A DNA stretch of 64,000 nucleotides from Oceaniovalibus sp. ACAM 378. Lineage in GTDB: Bacteria > Pseudomonadota > Alphaproteobacteria > Rhodobacterales > Rhodobacteraceae. Under the pieces are notes generated by a model that saw nothing but the letters and a program-made list of their open reading frames with translations, did not search any database and had not been told where the DNA came from. Position 1 is the first letter of the stretch. Each line of letters starts with the position of its first letter. This document shows positions 1 to 9,249 of this stretch, piece after piece. A program made the translations under genes and the position numbers. The DNA lies in the NCBI RefSeq assembly GCF_008085915.1, contig NZ_VSJK01000008.1, positions 124,001 through 188,000 of the forward strand, given 5' to 3'.

Positions 1-822
1 CCGGTCGGCAAGAGCGGGGGCCACAAGTTTGATCACGGGCACGCGCTGGTGCTGACTGGAGGGCCGGGGCGCACGGGGGCTGCGCGACTGGCGGCGCGGG
101 GGGCCATGCGGATCGGTGCGGGGCTGGTGACGCTGGGCGTGCCCCCCGCCGCACAGTTCGAGGTCGCCTCGCAGATCACGGCGGCGATGCTGAGCCGGAT
201 CGCGGATGCAGCGGCGCTGGAGTCCCTGCTGGAGGATCGGCGAATCAACGCGCTTTGCCTTGGGCCCGGGTTGGGGCGCGACCGGCGGGCGGCGGGGCTG
301 GTGGCCGGGGCACTGGCCTCGCGCCGCGCCTGTGTGCTGGATGCGGATGCGATCACCCTGCTGGCGGAACGTCCCGAATTGGTTGCGCAACTGCACGCCG
401 CCTGTGTCCTGACGCCCCATGCCGGCGAATTTGCGCGGTTGTTTCCCGATATCGCGCAGCGCCTGTCGGATGTTCCGGCGGCAGGCGCTGCGTTTTCCAA
501 GCTGGATGCAACCCGCGATGCGGCGCGACAGGTCGGCTGCACGGTGGTGTTCAAGGGCCCCGACACGGTTGTCGCTGCGCCGGACGGGCGGGCGGCGATC
601 CACTCTGCGGCCTATGGTCGGGCTGCACCCTGGCTGGCCACAGCGGGGGCAGGCGATGTACTGGCCGGGATCGTGACCGGATTGCTGGCGCGGGGCCATG
701 CCCCGTTCGAATCCGCCTGTGGCGCTGCATGGCTGCACACCCAGGCGGCCCTTGCCTTCGGCCCCGGACTGATCGCCGAAGACCTGCCCGAAGCCCTGCC
801 CGAAGTGCTGCGCCGATTGTAA
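1..822 (+). CDS. nnr: Bifunctional NAD(P)H-hydrate epimerase/dehydratase, C-terminal part (5' end outside window)
   Basis: The reading frame is open from base 1, so only the last 273 residues are present. They match the ADP/ATP-dependent (S)-NAD(P)H-hydrate dehydratase (NnrD/CARKD, ribokinase-like) domain, which repairs hydrated NAD(P)H in the cytosol. Visible signatures are GPGLGRD near residue 88, a DADA motif, a TPHAGEF motif, and the ATP-site AGAGD near residue 217. The first in-frame start-like codon (GTG, base 49) falls inside the domain, so it is not the true start. The N-terminal epimerase domain usually fused to it would lie left of the window and is inferred. The gene converges on trpD. 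Confidence 0.85.
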   Translation, partial: PVGKSGGHKFDHGHALVLTGGPGRTGAARLAARGAMRIGAGLVTLGVPPAAQFEVASQITAAMLSRIADAAALESLLEDRRINALCLGPGLGRDRRAAGLVAGALASRRACVLDADAITLLAERPELVAQLHAACVLTPHAGEFARLFPDIAQRLSDVPAAGAAFSKLDATRDAARQVGCTVVFKGPDTVVAAPDGRAAIHSAAYGRAAPWLATAGAGDVLAGIVTGLLARGHAPFESACGAAWLHTQAALAFGPGLIAEDLPEALPEVLRRL

Positions 823-846
823 GGACGCGCCGCCTCTGGATTCTCC

Positions 847-863
847 TTGCACAAATACTCAAA
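847..863. repeat. Intergenic repeat, copy 1 (TTGCACAAATACTCAAA)
   Basis: A 17-bp sequence lies between the convergent ends of nnr and trpD. An exact copy is at 44662-44678. In both places a pyrimidine-rich TTCT tract precedes it, and it sits just beyond the stop codon of a minus-strand gene. An inverted repeat CCCGC/GCGGG (873-887) follows copy 1 and overlaps the trpD stop. Read on the minus strand the repeat is TTTGAGTATTTGTGCAA. Its function is not known to me. Confidence 0.6.
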
Positions 864-877
864 AAGAAAGGCCCGCC

Positions 878-1894
878 TCACGCGGGATCGGACGTGATCC
901 GCGCCAGCGCTTCGACCTTGCCCTTTGCCGCGCCTGAATCGATGCTTTCCCGTGCCATTTCCACGCCCTCGGGCAATGATGAAACCCGGTCGGCCACCAC
1001 CAGCGCCGCTGCTGCGTTGAACAGCACCGAGTCGCGGTAAGCCCCCGGCGCGCCGTCCAGCAGGGCCCGCAGGGCCGCACCGTTTTCAGCCGGTGAGCCG
1101 CCGAGGATTGCCTCGAACGGATGCACGGGCAACCCGGCGTCCTCGGGTGCAATCTCGCGCATTGTGACTATGCCGTTTTCCAGCGCCGCCACCTTGGTCG
1201 GCGCAGCGATAGAGATTTCGTCGGTGCCGTCGCCCCCATGGACAAGCCACGCCTTTTCGGCCCCAAGCGCCGCAAGGGTTTCGGCCATGGGGCGGATCAC
1301 GTCGGCCGAGAAAGCGCCAGTCAACTGGCGTTTCACGCCTGCCGGATTGGTCAGCGGGCCAAGGATGTTAAAGATCGTGCGCGTGCCCAGTTCGCTGCGC
1401 GCGGGCATCACATGGGCGGTGGCTGGATGGTGCATCGGGGCCATCATGAAGCCGATGCCGACCTCGGTCAGTGCGCGCTCTACCACCTCGGGGCCGACCA
1501 TCACATTGATTCCCATCTGGGTCAGCGCGTCCGCCGCGCCGGATTTCGACGACAGGTTGCGGTTGCCGTGTTTCGCCACAACGACGCCGCAGCCCGCCAC
1601 GACAAAGGCGGTGGCAGTGGAAATGTTCAGGGTTTTCATCCCGTCGCCGCCCGTTCCGACGATATCCATCGCGCCCTCGGGCGCGCGGACGGGGCGGCAT
1701 TTGGCGCGCATTACGGCGGCGGCAGCCGCGTATTCGTCCACGGTTTCGCCCCGGGTGCGCAGAGTCATCAGGAACCCACCGATTTGGCTGGGCGTCGCTT
1801 TTCCCTCAAACAGGATGCTAAAGGCAATCTCGGCTTCGGCCCGGGTAAGCGGGCGGTCGACGGCGGCAGCGATCAGGTCTTTCAGGTCGCTCAT
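878..1894 (-). CDS. trpD: Anthranilate phosphoribosyltransferase
   Basis: The 338-residue protein transfers phosphoribose from PRPP to anthranilate, the second step of tryptophan synthesis, in the cytosol. Diagnostic motifs are GTGGDG (residues 80-85, PRPP site) and [12 protein letters not shown] (108-119). Length is normal for the family. The ATG start overlaps the trpG stop by 4 bp (ATGA), so the two genes should be translationally coupled. In many relatives trpC and moaC follow; here the next gene is the convergent nnr, so the trp operon is short at this locus. Confidence 0.95.
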   Translation of the reverse strand: MSDLKDLIAAAVDRPLTRAEAEIAFSILFEGKATPSQIGGFLMTLRTRGETVDEYAAAAAVMRAKCRPVRAPEGAMDIVGTGGDGMKTLNISTATAFVVAGCGVVVAKHGNRNLSSKSGAADALTQMGINVMVGPEVVERALTEVGIGFMMAPMHHPATAHVMPARSELGTRTIFNILGPLTNPAGVKRQLTGAFSADVIRPMAETLAALGAEKAWLVHGGDGTDEISIAAPTKVAALENGIVTMREIAPEDAGLPVHPFEAILGGSPAENGAALRALLDGAPGAYRDSVLFNAAAALVVADRVSSLPEGVEMARESIDSGAAKGKVEALARITSDPA

Positions 1895-2472
1895 GCCGGC
1901 AACGCCACGCGGCTCAGGAAATTGCGCAGCATTGCGTGCCCATGTTCCGAGGCGATGGATTCGGGGTGAAATTGCACCCCTTCAATCGGCAGTTCGCGGT
2001 GTGCCAGGCCCATGATGGTCCCGTCCTCCAGTTCGGCGGTGATTTCCAGACAATCAGGCAGGGTCGCGCGGTCCACCACCAGCGAATGATACCGCGTCGC
2101 CGACAGGGGGGAAGGCAGCCCGGCGAACATCCCCTTGCCGGTGTGACGGATGTGCCCCGCCTTGCCGTGAACGATCTCGTGACAGGGTACAACGTTACCC
2201 CCGAAGGCCTGACCGATGGTCTGATGCCCCAGACAGACACCCAGAAGCGGCGTGCGGGCCTCGGCAGCAGCCAGCGTCAGGTCAAGACAGATCCCGGCAC
2301 GGTCAGGGTCACAGGGGCCCGGTGACAACAGGATCGCCGAGGGGCGCAGCGCCATTGCCTGCTGCACATTCAGCGCGTCATTGCGGTGCACCTGCACCTG
2401 CGCGCCAAGTTCCCCCAGATAGTGAACAAGATTATAGGTGAAACTGTCGTAATTATCGATCAAAAGCAGCAC
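1891..2472 (-). CDS. trpG: Anthranilate synthase component II (glutamine amidotransferase)
   Basis: A class I glutamine amidotransferase of 193 residues that supplies ammonia to TrpE. The catalytic triad is visible as Cys80 (GVCLGHQ), His169 and Glu171 (VQFHPES). The reading frame is open for another 20 codons upstream. I chose the GTG at 2472 because a Shine-Dalgarno AAGGA lies 9 nt upstream and because family members begin at the [10 protein letters not shown] block. trpE is not in the window on either side. A p-aminobenzoate synthase (PabA) role is possible, but linkage to trpD favours TrpG. Confidence 0.93.
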   Translation of the reverse strand: MLLLIDNYDSFTYNLVHYLGELGAQVQVHRNDALNVQQAMALRPSAILLSPGPCDPDRAGICLDLTLAAAEARTPLLGVCLGHQTIGQAFGGNVVPCHEIVHGKAGHIRHTGKGMFAGLPSPLSATRYHSLVVDRATLPDCLEITAELEDGTIMGLAHRELPIEGVQFHPESIASEHGHAMLRNFLSRVALPA

Positions 2473-2694
2473 AGAGTCGATTCCTTGTGGGTGGCTTGTG
2501 GTACGGTGCAAAACCCGGAGCCACTCCGTCACCTGCCAAGGCGCGGCAAGAGGGGGTGAACCCCGCAGGGTGTCACGCTATACATGGGCGCAGGGGCGGG
2601 CAGGGGTCAAGCACCCTTGGGCGGTCCGGCGGTACAATTGGAAATTTCGGCTTTTGATGCCGAAGCGGCGAAAGCGCAGCGTGAAGGGAACGGC

Positions 2695-4395
2695 GTGAAG
2701 GGAATTCTGACGGGTGCGCTCTGGGGTGTTGTGGTGACGGGCGTGGCGCTGATCGGCGGAAGCCAGTTCGCTGAACGACGCGTGATCGTCGGCCCCCCCC
2801 CCGAGGCGGCGGCGACCGATATGCCTGTGGGACTGCCGGTCAACCCGTCTGTGGACGAACCGGGGCCGCTTCGGCCCGCATCCGAACAGCCATCGCCCGG
2901 CGTGGTCGCGGCGTTGAAACCGCCGGTTGAAGCTCCCGATACAGACGGCGACAGGTTGATGTCGCCGCTGGAAACTGCCCCTGCTGACATGCCTCGAACC
3001 GATCCTGCCCCGGTGATGCCGCCGGTTACACCCAGCGAAAATTTCGGGGCCGCCGCGCCTGAACCGGCAACAGATACTCCTTTGGCGGTGCCGGTGGACG
3101 ATATTTCGCCCGGGACGCCGATGGATGATGCGCCGCCCGTTATCGCAGTTGCGCCGCCCGCCGGACCGGGGCCCGAGGTTCCTGATCGGGGCACGGCGCC
3201 GGACGCGCCTGTTCCCACCGTTGCCGAAGACGAAGTGCCGACCATGCCCTCCGCGGAAACCGGCCCGAAGATCGCCGCTCCGGCTGAGATTCCGGGTGCC
3301 GTCGTTCTGGCGGAAAATGCAAACTCACCGATGCCCTCCGCGCCGCTGCCTGCCGGAGTGATTGACGCGCCTGTGGTTGCACTGCCCGAAACGCCACCGG
3401 ATTTTGTGCCGCCCGCATCTGACGTGACCAATGCTCCCTTGCGCCCGGCCGCACCGCCCACAGCCCCCGTCGCTGCGACCGACGACGGGGAACTGCCGAA
3501 TGTAGGCACGCCGCCGGAGGCGCCCGAGACAGACCCCGCGCCGGTTGAGACGGCACAGGACAGCGCGCTTCCGGTCGTTGCGCCGCTGCCGGATCGTGTG
3601 GATGACACGCCGGAACCCACAGCCCGACCCGCGCCCGACGACACACCCACAGTGATCACCAACCGGCTGCCCCGGATTGGCGATACGCCTGATACGACCG
3701 CAGAAACCGCCAATATACCCGATGCGCCCGAGGCTAAAGATGCTTTGACACGCAACGGCTTACCCTTCGACAATCCCGAAGGCCGGCCGATCGTGGCCAT
3801 CGTTCTGATCGATTCCGATGGTCCGCCGGTGGATCTGCCATTCGCGGTAAGTATTGCGGTGGATGCGGTCAGGCCAGATGCCGCTGGGCGCGCCGTCGGG
3901 TATCAATCTGCCGGGTCCGAGGTTCTGCTGATTCCCGCCTTGCCCGAAGGCGCGCGGGCTTCTGATGTATCTGTGGCGATGCAATCCAGCCTGCAGGCGA
4001 TCCCGATGGCAGTCGCCGTATTGGAGCCGCCCGAGGGCGGGGGCCTGACCAATCGTGAGGTGGCGGGGCAGATCGTAACTGAGATTGCGGCCACCGGTCA
4101 CGGGCTCGTTCTTTTTCCCCGTGGGCTGAACACGACGCGGCAGGTGGCGGCGCAGGCTGATGTTCCCGCAGCGCTGGTGTTTCGTCAGATCGACGATCAG
4201 GGGCAGGATACCCGCGCCGTCAAACGGTTTCTCGATCAGGCGGCGTTCCGCGCCCGGCAGGAGGAAGCGGTGATTCTGATCGGCCGAAACCGACCGGAAA
4301 CGATTGCGGCGCTCACGGAATGGGCGCTGGGCAATCGCGCAGCCAGTGTCGCGCTCGCTCCGGTTTCGGCGGCACTGCGCGCTTTGGGGCAGTGA
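2695..4395 (+). CDS. Divergent polysaccharide deacetylase family protein with long Pro/Ala/Thr-rich linker
   Basis: A 566-residue protein. Residues 3-23 form an N-terminal membrane anchor. Residues about 30-355 are a low-complexity stretch rich in Pro, Ala, Thr, Val and Asp. Residues about 360-566 match the divergent polysaccharide deacetylase (YibQ/DUF610) fold, with blocks such as LPFAVSIAVDA and HGLVLFPRG. The protein is expected to span the periplasm with the domain outside the inner membrane; whether it is an active deacetylase cannot be told. The GTG at 2695 is chosen because AAGGGA lies 5 nt upstream and the anchor begins right after it. An ATG-type start 37 codons earlier lacks such a site. 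It is divergent from trpG. Confidence 0.75.
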   Translation: MKGILTGALWGVVVTGVALIGGSQFAERRVIVGPPPEAAATDMPVGLPVNPSVDEPGPLRPASEQPSPGVVAALKPPVEAPDTDGDRLMSPLETAPADMPRTDPAPVMPPVTPSENFGAAAPEPATDTPLAVPVDDISPGTPMDDAPPVIAVAPPAGPGPEVPDRGTAPDAPVPTVAEDEVPTMPSAETGPKIAAPAEIPGAVVLAENANSPMPSAPLPAGVIDAPVVALPETPPDFVPPASDVTNAPLRPAAPPTAPVAATDDGELPNVGTPPEAPETDPAPVETAQDSALPVVAPLPDRVDDTPEPTARPAPDDTPTVITNRLPRIGDTPDTTAETANIPDAPEAKDALTRNGLPFDNPEGRPIVAIVLIDSDGPPVDLPFAVSIAVDAVRPDAAGRAVGYQSAGSEVLLIPALPEGARASDVSVAMQSSLQAIPMAVAVLEPPEGGGLTNREVAGQIVTEIAATGHGLVLFPRGLNTTRQVAAQADVPAALVFRQIDDQGQDTRAVKRFLDQAAFRARQEEAVILIGRNRPETIAALTEWALGNRAASVALAPVSAALRALGQ

Positions 4396-4657
4396 CAGGT
4401 CCGGGGCAGTGATCGGCAGGGAGGCGGTGAAACGTCGCTCACACCCGTAACGTTGATTTCCGGTGCGCCCGTCACCGGGCGGCACGGTTCGCCTGGACAA
4501 TTGCGCGACGTGCTCTGGTTCTATTGCACCGGATACGAAACGCTGAAGTTGTGCGACCTTACCGCGAGATCTGTGAAAGAAGGTCGCACAGGCCTGCTGC
4601 ATTGTGCGTTTCGCGTTGCGGACGCGCGCCACAAAACTCCCTGTCTCGGGCATGTTT
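4396..4657. other. Intergenic region with an 11-bp perfect inverted repeat
   Basis: No gene is recognised here. The main structure is TGTGCGACCTT (4550-4560) paired with AAGGTCGCACA (4580-4590) across a 19-nt loop. No T-run follows on either strand, so it is not a standard intrinsic terminator. It lies between the 3' ends of two convergent genes. Confidence 0.5.
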
Positions 4658-4677
4658 AAAAAAGAGGCCCCGCCTCC
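4658..4677 (-). terminator. Intrinsic terminator of the Hint-domain gene
   Basis: On the minus strand, GAGGC-GGG-GCCTC is followed directly by six T residues, 38 bp after the stop codon of the Hint-domain gene. Confidence 0.8.
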
Positions 4678-4715
4678 TTCGTCGCGGTGGCTGTGATCCA
4701 GTGGGTGTCCGAACG

Positions 4716-5225
4716 TCAGGCCTTGGACGAACATTCCAACCCGTCGACATAGATTACATGATCGCCGCCAAGATCGAGCGTGAACAAGCGCAACCGCATG
4801 GGCGTTTCCCGGCGTGAGATGAATTCCCCATCGACAAGCCGCTCCACGGGCACCATCGCCGTGTGTTGCCCAAACAGAGCAAGCGCGCGCCAGTCGCGCA
4901 GCAACACCTGTTGCTCGGGCCCCAGCGTCAGACCGTGTTCAGGCCGGCCATGGCCAAGGCTGGAACCGCTCACGTTGATCGGTGTCACATCCCGATGAAT
5001 TCGCGATGTCACGGCCACAAGGCGGCACATGCCTGTGTCGCGCGTCACAATCCGGTCACCGGGGCGCAGGCAATCGACCGGGACCGCGCCATCCAGCGTC
5101 ATGATCCGGGCCGGCGCGGCGAATCCTGCCAGCGCGGTTTGATTCGTTTTATCTCGCGGCGCCGTTGTTCGGGAAGGGGTCGGCGTTGATGCGCCGGAAA
5201 GGGTTTTGTGCATGTGTTGCCTCAC
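4716..5225 (-). CDS. Hint-domain (Hedgehog/intein-like) protein
   Basis: A 169-residue protein. Residues about 35-165 match the Hint_2 domain often found singly or fused to secreted proteins in Rhodobacterales, with blocks DCLRPGDRIVTRD and GPEQQVLLRDWRA. The position where inteins carry the nucleophilic Cys reads GFAAPARI, so self-splicing is not expected. The first 30 residues are Thr/Pro-rich and polar, with no clear signal peptide. A second ATG four codons in (5213) is an equally good start. It stands alone upstream of a terminator. Function is unknown. Confidence 0.7.
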   Translation of the reverse strand: MRQHMHKTLSGASTPTPSRTTAPRDKTNQTALAGFAAPARIMTLDGAVPVDCLRPGDRIVTRDTGMCRLVAVTSRIHRDVTPINVSGSSLGHGRPEHGLTLGPEQQVLLRDWRALALFGQHTAMVPVERLVDGEFISRRETPMRLRLFTLDLGGDHVIYVDGLECSSKA

Positions 5226-5309
5226 GATTGCTGCCTCGGGCCTTTTTTCTCACAGCATAAGGAAATAAATCGTTACCAACGACAAAAACACAGCCCTGTT
5301 TCCACTCGC

Positions 5310-5336
5310 GTTGTCTGGTGTGCTTTGCTAGACAAC
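5310..5336. promoter_or_regulatory. Inverted repeat upstream of tRNA-Leu
   Basis: GTTGTCT (5310-5316) and AGACAAC (5330-5336) form 7-bp arms, 42 bp before the tRNA-Leu 5' end. The site is placed where an upstream promoter or operator could be. I could not assign a confident -35/-10 pair. Confidence 0.35.
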
Positions 5337-5378
5337 ATTTGCCGCGCGGACCGTAATCGGATCATGCGACGGAAATGT

Positions 5379-5462
5379 GCGGGTGTGGCGGAACTGGTAG
5401 ACGCACCAGATTTAGGTTCTGGCGCCTTTGGCGTGGGGGTTCGAGTCCCTTCACCCGCACCA
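5379..5462 (+). tRNA. tRNA-Leu (anticodon UAG)
   Basis: The acceptor stem GCGGGTG pairs with CACCCGC. The anticodon stem CCAGA/TCTGG encloses loop TTTAGGT, anticodon UAG, which reads CUN leucine codons. A long variable arm (CGCCTTTGGCG) is typical of class II tRNA-Leu, and the T-arm carries TTCGAGT. A 3' CCA is encoded. The T-stem needs two G-U pairs. Confidence 0.95.
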
Positions 5463-5560
5463 CCTTATTCTCATTAGATTGATTTAAGCGGTTTCAGTTG
5501 GGTTGATGACGCGTCAATTCACGCGTTCTGTCCCCGGCGGCGCAACCCATACGCCAAAAA

Positions 5561-5586
5561 CAGAAAGGCCGCCCTAAGGCGGCCTT
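5561..5586 (-). terminator. Hairpin terminator between tRNA-Leu and tRNA-Gly
   Basis: A 9-bp perfect stem, AAGGCCGCC/GGCGGCCTT with a 4-nt loop, occupies 5565-5586. On the minus strand TCTG and then five T residues follow, so it most likely ends the tRNA-Gly transcript. On the plus strand the stem also lies 102 bp past tRNA-Leu, but without a T-run. Confidence 0.75.
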
Positions 5587-5616
5587 GTCTCACTAACCGT
5601 GGGTAATCGGTTAAAT

Positions 5617-5691
5617 TGGAGCGGGCGAAGAGATTCGAACTCTCGACCCTAACCTTGGCAAGGTTATGCTCTACCCCTGAGCTACGCCCGC
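5617..5691 (-). tRNA. tRNA-Gly (anticodon GCC)
   Basis: The minus strand folds to a standard cloverleaf. The acceptor is GCGGGCG/CGCCCGC, the D-arm GCTC...GAGC, and the anticodon stem TAACC/GGTTA with loop TTGCCAA (anticodon GCC). The T-arm is GAGAG-TTCGAAT-CTCTT, and a 3' CCA is encoded. Confidence 0.96.
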
Positions 5692-5802
5692 ATCCGTTGG
5701 TGAGGTCGGGATACTCAACCCCAAAGGAGGCCGCAAGGGGAAAAGTTCAATGGCGCAGGAATATCCGGCTCCAAAGGCTCGCGGTGGCGGAAAATTCCCG
5801 GA

Positions 5803-8800
5803 TCACGGCTCAAATTCGATCAGCAGATCTTTTGCATCGATCTGGGCCGCGGGTGTGACGTGAACCGCCTTGATCGTGGCGGCGCGTTCGGCATGGATTC
5901 CGGTTTCCATTTTCATCGCCTCGATGGTCAACAACAGGTCGCCGGTTTTCACTTTCATACCCGGTTGGGCGGCGACGGTGGCGACAACACCCGGCATGGG
6001 CGCACCGATATGGGCCGGGTTGCCCGGTTCGGCCTTCGGGCGGCGGGCGGCGATGCCGGTGGCCTTGCGATCGGGAACACGGACCAGACGGGGCTGGCCG
6101 TTCAGCTCGAAAAACACCCGGGCCTCGCCCGAGTCAGTGGTTTCACCGACGGCCAGACATCTGATTTCCAGCGTTTTACCGGGATCGATTTCTGCGGTGA
6201 TCTCTTCGCCCGGCGCCATGCCGTAAAAGAACGTATGGGTCGGCAGGGTGCGCACCGGGCCGTATTCCAGATTGCGGCGGCGATAGTCGAGATACACCTT
6301 GGGATACATCAGGTAACCGTTCAGATCCTCGTCATCCACATCGACTCCGTCCAGCGCATCCGAGACTTCCTTGCGGGCCGCTTCAAGATCGACGGGTTTC
6401 AATCTCTTGCCGGGACGTTCGGAAAACGGCTTTTCGTCCTTGAGGATCTTTTTCTGGATCGCTTTTGGCCATCCGCCCGGCGGTTGGCCAAGCGAGCCGC
6501 GCATCATGTCGATCACACTGTCGGGGAAGGCCACATCGACATTCGGGTCTTCGACCTGTTCACGCGTCAGCCCCTGCGCCACCATCATCAGCGCCATGTC
6601 GCCCACTACCTTGGACGAGGGCGTGACCTTGACGATATCGCCGAACATCCGGTTCACATCGGCATAGGTCTGCGCGACCTGGTGCCAGCGCTCCTCAAGC
6701 CCCAGGGACCGTGCCTGCGCCTTGAGGTTGGTGAACTGTCCGCCGGGCATTTCGTGCAGATAGACCTCGGATGCCGGGGCCTGCATGCCCGATTCGAACG
6801 CCGCATAATGCGAGCGGACCGTTTCGAAATAGTTGGAAATTTCGCGCACAGCGCCAATATCAAGCCCGGTTTCGCGCGGCGTATTGGCCAGAGCCTCGAC
6901 AATCGTGCCAAGCGTCGCTTGCGAGGTGTTGCCCGACAACGAATCCATCGCGCAGTCAACTGCGTCGACCCCTGCGTCAGCGGCGGCAAGAATCGTGGCG
7001 CAGGCAATTCCGGCGGTGTCGTGGGTGTGGAAATGGATCGGCAGGCCCACTTCTTCCTTCAACGCCTTGATCAGGATGCTTGCGCCGACGGGTTTCAACA
7101 GGCCGGCCATATCCTTGAGCCCGAGAACATGCGCGCCTGCGGCTTTCAGTTCCTTGCCCATGGCAACGTAGTACTTAAGGTCGTATTTTGACCGGTCAGG
7201 GTTCAGCAGATCGCCAGTGTAACAGATCGTGCCTTCGCAGACCTTGTTCGCCGAGATCACCGCATCCATCGCGACGCGCATGTTTTCGACCCAGTTCAGC
7301 GAATCAAACACCCGGAACACGTCGACACCCGATTCTGCCGCCCGCGCGATAAAGCTCTGGACCACATTGTCAGGGTAATTGGTATATCCCACACCGTTGG
7401 ACGCGCGCAAAAGCATCTGGGTCATCAGGTTAGGCATCGCAGAACGGATGTCGCGCAGCCGCTGCCACGGACATTCCTGCAAAAACCGATAGGCCACATC
7501 GAACGTTGCACCACCCCAGCATTCGACCGAAAACAGTTCGGGCAGGTTGGCAGCATAGGCGGGGGCGGCGGTGATCATGTCGATTGACCGCATCCGCGTG
7601 GCCAGCAGCGACTGGTGCCCGTCGCGCATCGTGGTGTCGGTGATCAGCAGGCGTTTCTGGTCGGCCATCCAGTCGGCCACCGCCTGAGGGCCGAATTCCT
7701 CAAGGATCTGACGGGTGCCCGGGCGCGGAGAATCAGTGCGCAGTTTCGGCGCGTGGGGCGTTTTGACATAGGCGGGCGGGCGCGGACGGCCCTCGGTTTC
7801 GGGATGCCCGTTGATCGTGATGTCGCCGATATAGGTCAGGATCTTGGTCGCGCGGTCACGGCGTTTCTTGAATTCGAACAGTTCCGGCGTCTGGTCGATG
7901 AATTTCGTGTGATATTCATTGTTGAGGAATGTCGGATGTTTCAGCAGATTCTCGACAAAGGCGATGTTGGTTGAGACGCCGCGAATACGAAACTCGCGCA
8001 ACGCCCGGTCCATCCGCGCGATGGCCGCTTCGGGGGTTGGGGCCCATGCGGTGACCTTTTCCAGCAATGAGTCATAATATCGGGTGATTACCGCCCCGGA
8101 ATAGGCCGTGCCACCGTCCAGCCGAATGCCCATCCCCGTCGCGCCGCGATAGGCGGTGATCCGGCCATAATCGGGGATGAAGTTGTTCATCGGGTCTTCG
8201 GAGGTGATCCGGCACTGGATGGCATGACCGCGCAACTGGACGTCATATTGCGATGGGGTTCCCGTCGCCTCGACCAGGGATTTCCCCTCGGCGATCAGGA
8301 TCTGCGCGCGCACGATGTCGATGCCGGTCACTTCTTCGGTCACCGTATGTTCGACCTGAACGCGGGGGTTCACCTCGATGAAGAAGAATTCGCCTGAATC
8401 CATATCCATGAGGAATTCGACCGTTCCGGCACATTCGTAATTGACGTATTCACAGACCTTCTTGCCAAGATTGCACAGCTTTTCGCGCTGTGCGCCGGAC
8501 AGATAGGGGGCGGGGGCGCGTTCCACGACCTTCTGGTTGCGCCGCTGGACCGAACAGTCCCGCTCCCACAGGTGATAGATCGCACCGTGTTGGTCGCCCA
8601 GAATTTGCACTTCCACATGGCGGGCGCGCAGGATCATCTTTTCCAGATAGCCTTCGCCGTTGCCAAAGGCAGCCTCGGCCTCGCGACGGCCTTCCAGCAC
8701 CTTTGCCTCCAGCTCATCCGGGCCTTCAATCGCCCGCATGCCGCGTCCGCCGCCGCCCCATGAGGCCTTGAGCATCAGGGGATAGCCGATTTCTGCCGCT

Positions 8801-9249
8801 TCCTTGCGGATCACATCCATGTCGTCGCCCAGAACGCCGGTGGCCGGGATGACCGGAACGCCGGCGGCGATTGCCACCTGCCGTGCGCTCGCCTTGTCAC
8901 CAAGCTCGCGCATGGTTTTTGCCTTGGGGCCGATGAATGTGATGCCGTTTTCAACACAGGCATCGACGAAATCGGGGTTTTCCGAAAGCAGTCCATACCC
9001 GGGGTGGATCGCGTCGGCGCCCGACATCCGGGCAACGCGGATGATTTCTTCGATCGACAGATATGCGGCGACCGGTCCCAGACCCTCGCCGATGCAGTAG
9101 GCCTCGTCCGCCTTGAAGCGGTGCAGGCTCAGTTTGTCTTCTTCGGCATAGACTGCGACGGTGCGCTTGCTCAATTCGTTGGCGGCGCGCATGACCCTGA
9201 TGGCGATCTCGCCGCGGTTGGCGATCAGTATCTTCTTGAAGTCAGCCAT
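5803..9249 (-). CDS. pyc: Pyruvate carboxylase
   Basis: A 1148-residue biotin enzyme that carboxylates pyruvate to oxaloacetate to refill the TCA cycle. Domain order is standard. The biotin carboxylase/ATP-grasp half (about 1-450) carries ANRGEIA and the GGGGRGM loop. The carboxyltransferase barrel (about 530-800) carries TDTTMRDGHQS. The biotin carrier domain at the C terminus has the AMKM biotinylation lysine near residue 1113. The ATG at 9249 is preferred over an in-frame start 14 codons earlier, because AAGGGA lies 9 nt upstream and the protein then begins MADFKKILIANRG as in relatives. It is a single gene with its own promoter. Confidence 0.97.
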   Translation of the reverse strand: MADFKKILIANRGEIAIRVMRAANELSKRTVAVYAEEDKLSLHRFKADEAYCIGEGLGPVAAYLSIEEIIRVARMSGADAIHPGYGLLSENPDFVDACVENGITFIGPKAKTMRELGDKASARQVAIAAGVPVIPATGVLGDDMDVIRKEAAEIGYPLMLKASWGGGGRGMRAIEGPDELEAKVLEGRREAEAAFGNGEGYLEKMILRARHVEVQILGDQHGAIYHLWERDCSVQRRNQKVVERAPAPYLSGAQREKLCNLGKKVCEYVNYECAGTVEFLMDMDSGEFFFIEVNPRVQVEHTVTEEVTGIDIVRAQILIAEGKSLVEATGTPSQYDVQLRGHAIQCRITSEDPMNNFIPDYGRITAYRGATGMGIRLDGGTAYSGAVITRYYDSLLEKVTAWAPTPEAAIARMDRALREFRIRGVSTNIAFVENLLKHPTFLNNEYHTKFIDQTPELFEFKKRRDRATKILTYIGDITINGHPETEGRPRPPAYVKTPHAPKLRTDSPRPGTRQILEEFGPQAVADWMADQKRLLITDTTMRDGHQSLLATRMRSIDMITAAPAYAANLPELFSVECWGGATFDVAYRFLQECPWQRLRDIRSAMPNLMTQMLLRASNGVGYTNYPDNVVQSFIARAAESGVDVFRVFDSLNWVENMRVAMDAVISANKVCEGTICYTGDLLNPDRSKYDLKYYVAMGKELKAAGAHVLGLKDMAGLLKPVGASILIKALKEEVGLPIHFHTHDTAGIACATILAAADAGVDAVDCAMDSLSGNTSQATLGTIVEALANTPRETGLDIGAVREISNYFETVRSHYAAFESGMQAPASEVYLHEMPGGQFTNLKAQARSLGLEERWHQVAQTYADVNRMFGDIVKVTPSSKVVGDMALMMVAQGLTREQVEDPNVDVAFPDSVIDMMRGSLGQPPGGWPKAIQKKILKDEKPFSERPGKRLKPVDLEAARKEVSDALDGVDVDDEDLNGYLMYPKVYLDYRRRNLEYGPVRTLPTHTFFYGMAPGEEITAEIDPGKTLEIRCLAVGETTDSGEARVFFELNGQPRLVRVPDRKATGIAARRPKAEPGNPAHIGAPMPGVVATVAAQPGMKVKTGDLLLTIEAMKMETGIHAERAATIKAVHVTPAAQIDAKDLLIEFEP

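Noticed and set aside
2473-2560. trp attenuator/leader peptide before trpG
   Set aside because: A small CGGAG-CCA-CTCCG hairpin (2516-2528) is followed by TTTT on the minus strand, but the stem is only 5 bp and there is no leader peptide with clustered Trp codons.
2607-3800. 397-residue minus-strand open frame rich in Gly/Ser/Ala
   Set aside because: It is the antisense shadow of the proline-rich linker of the deacetylase-family gene and has no recognisable domain.
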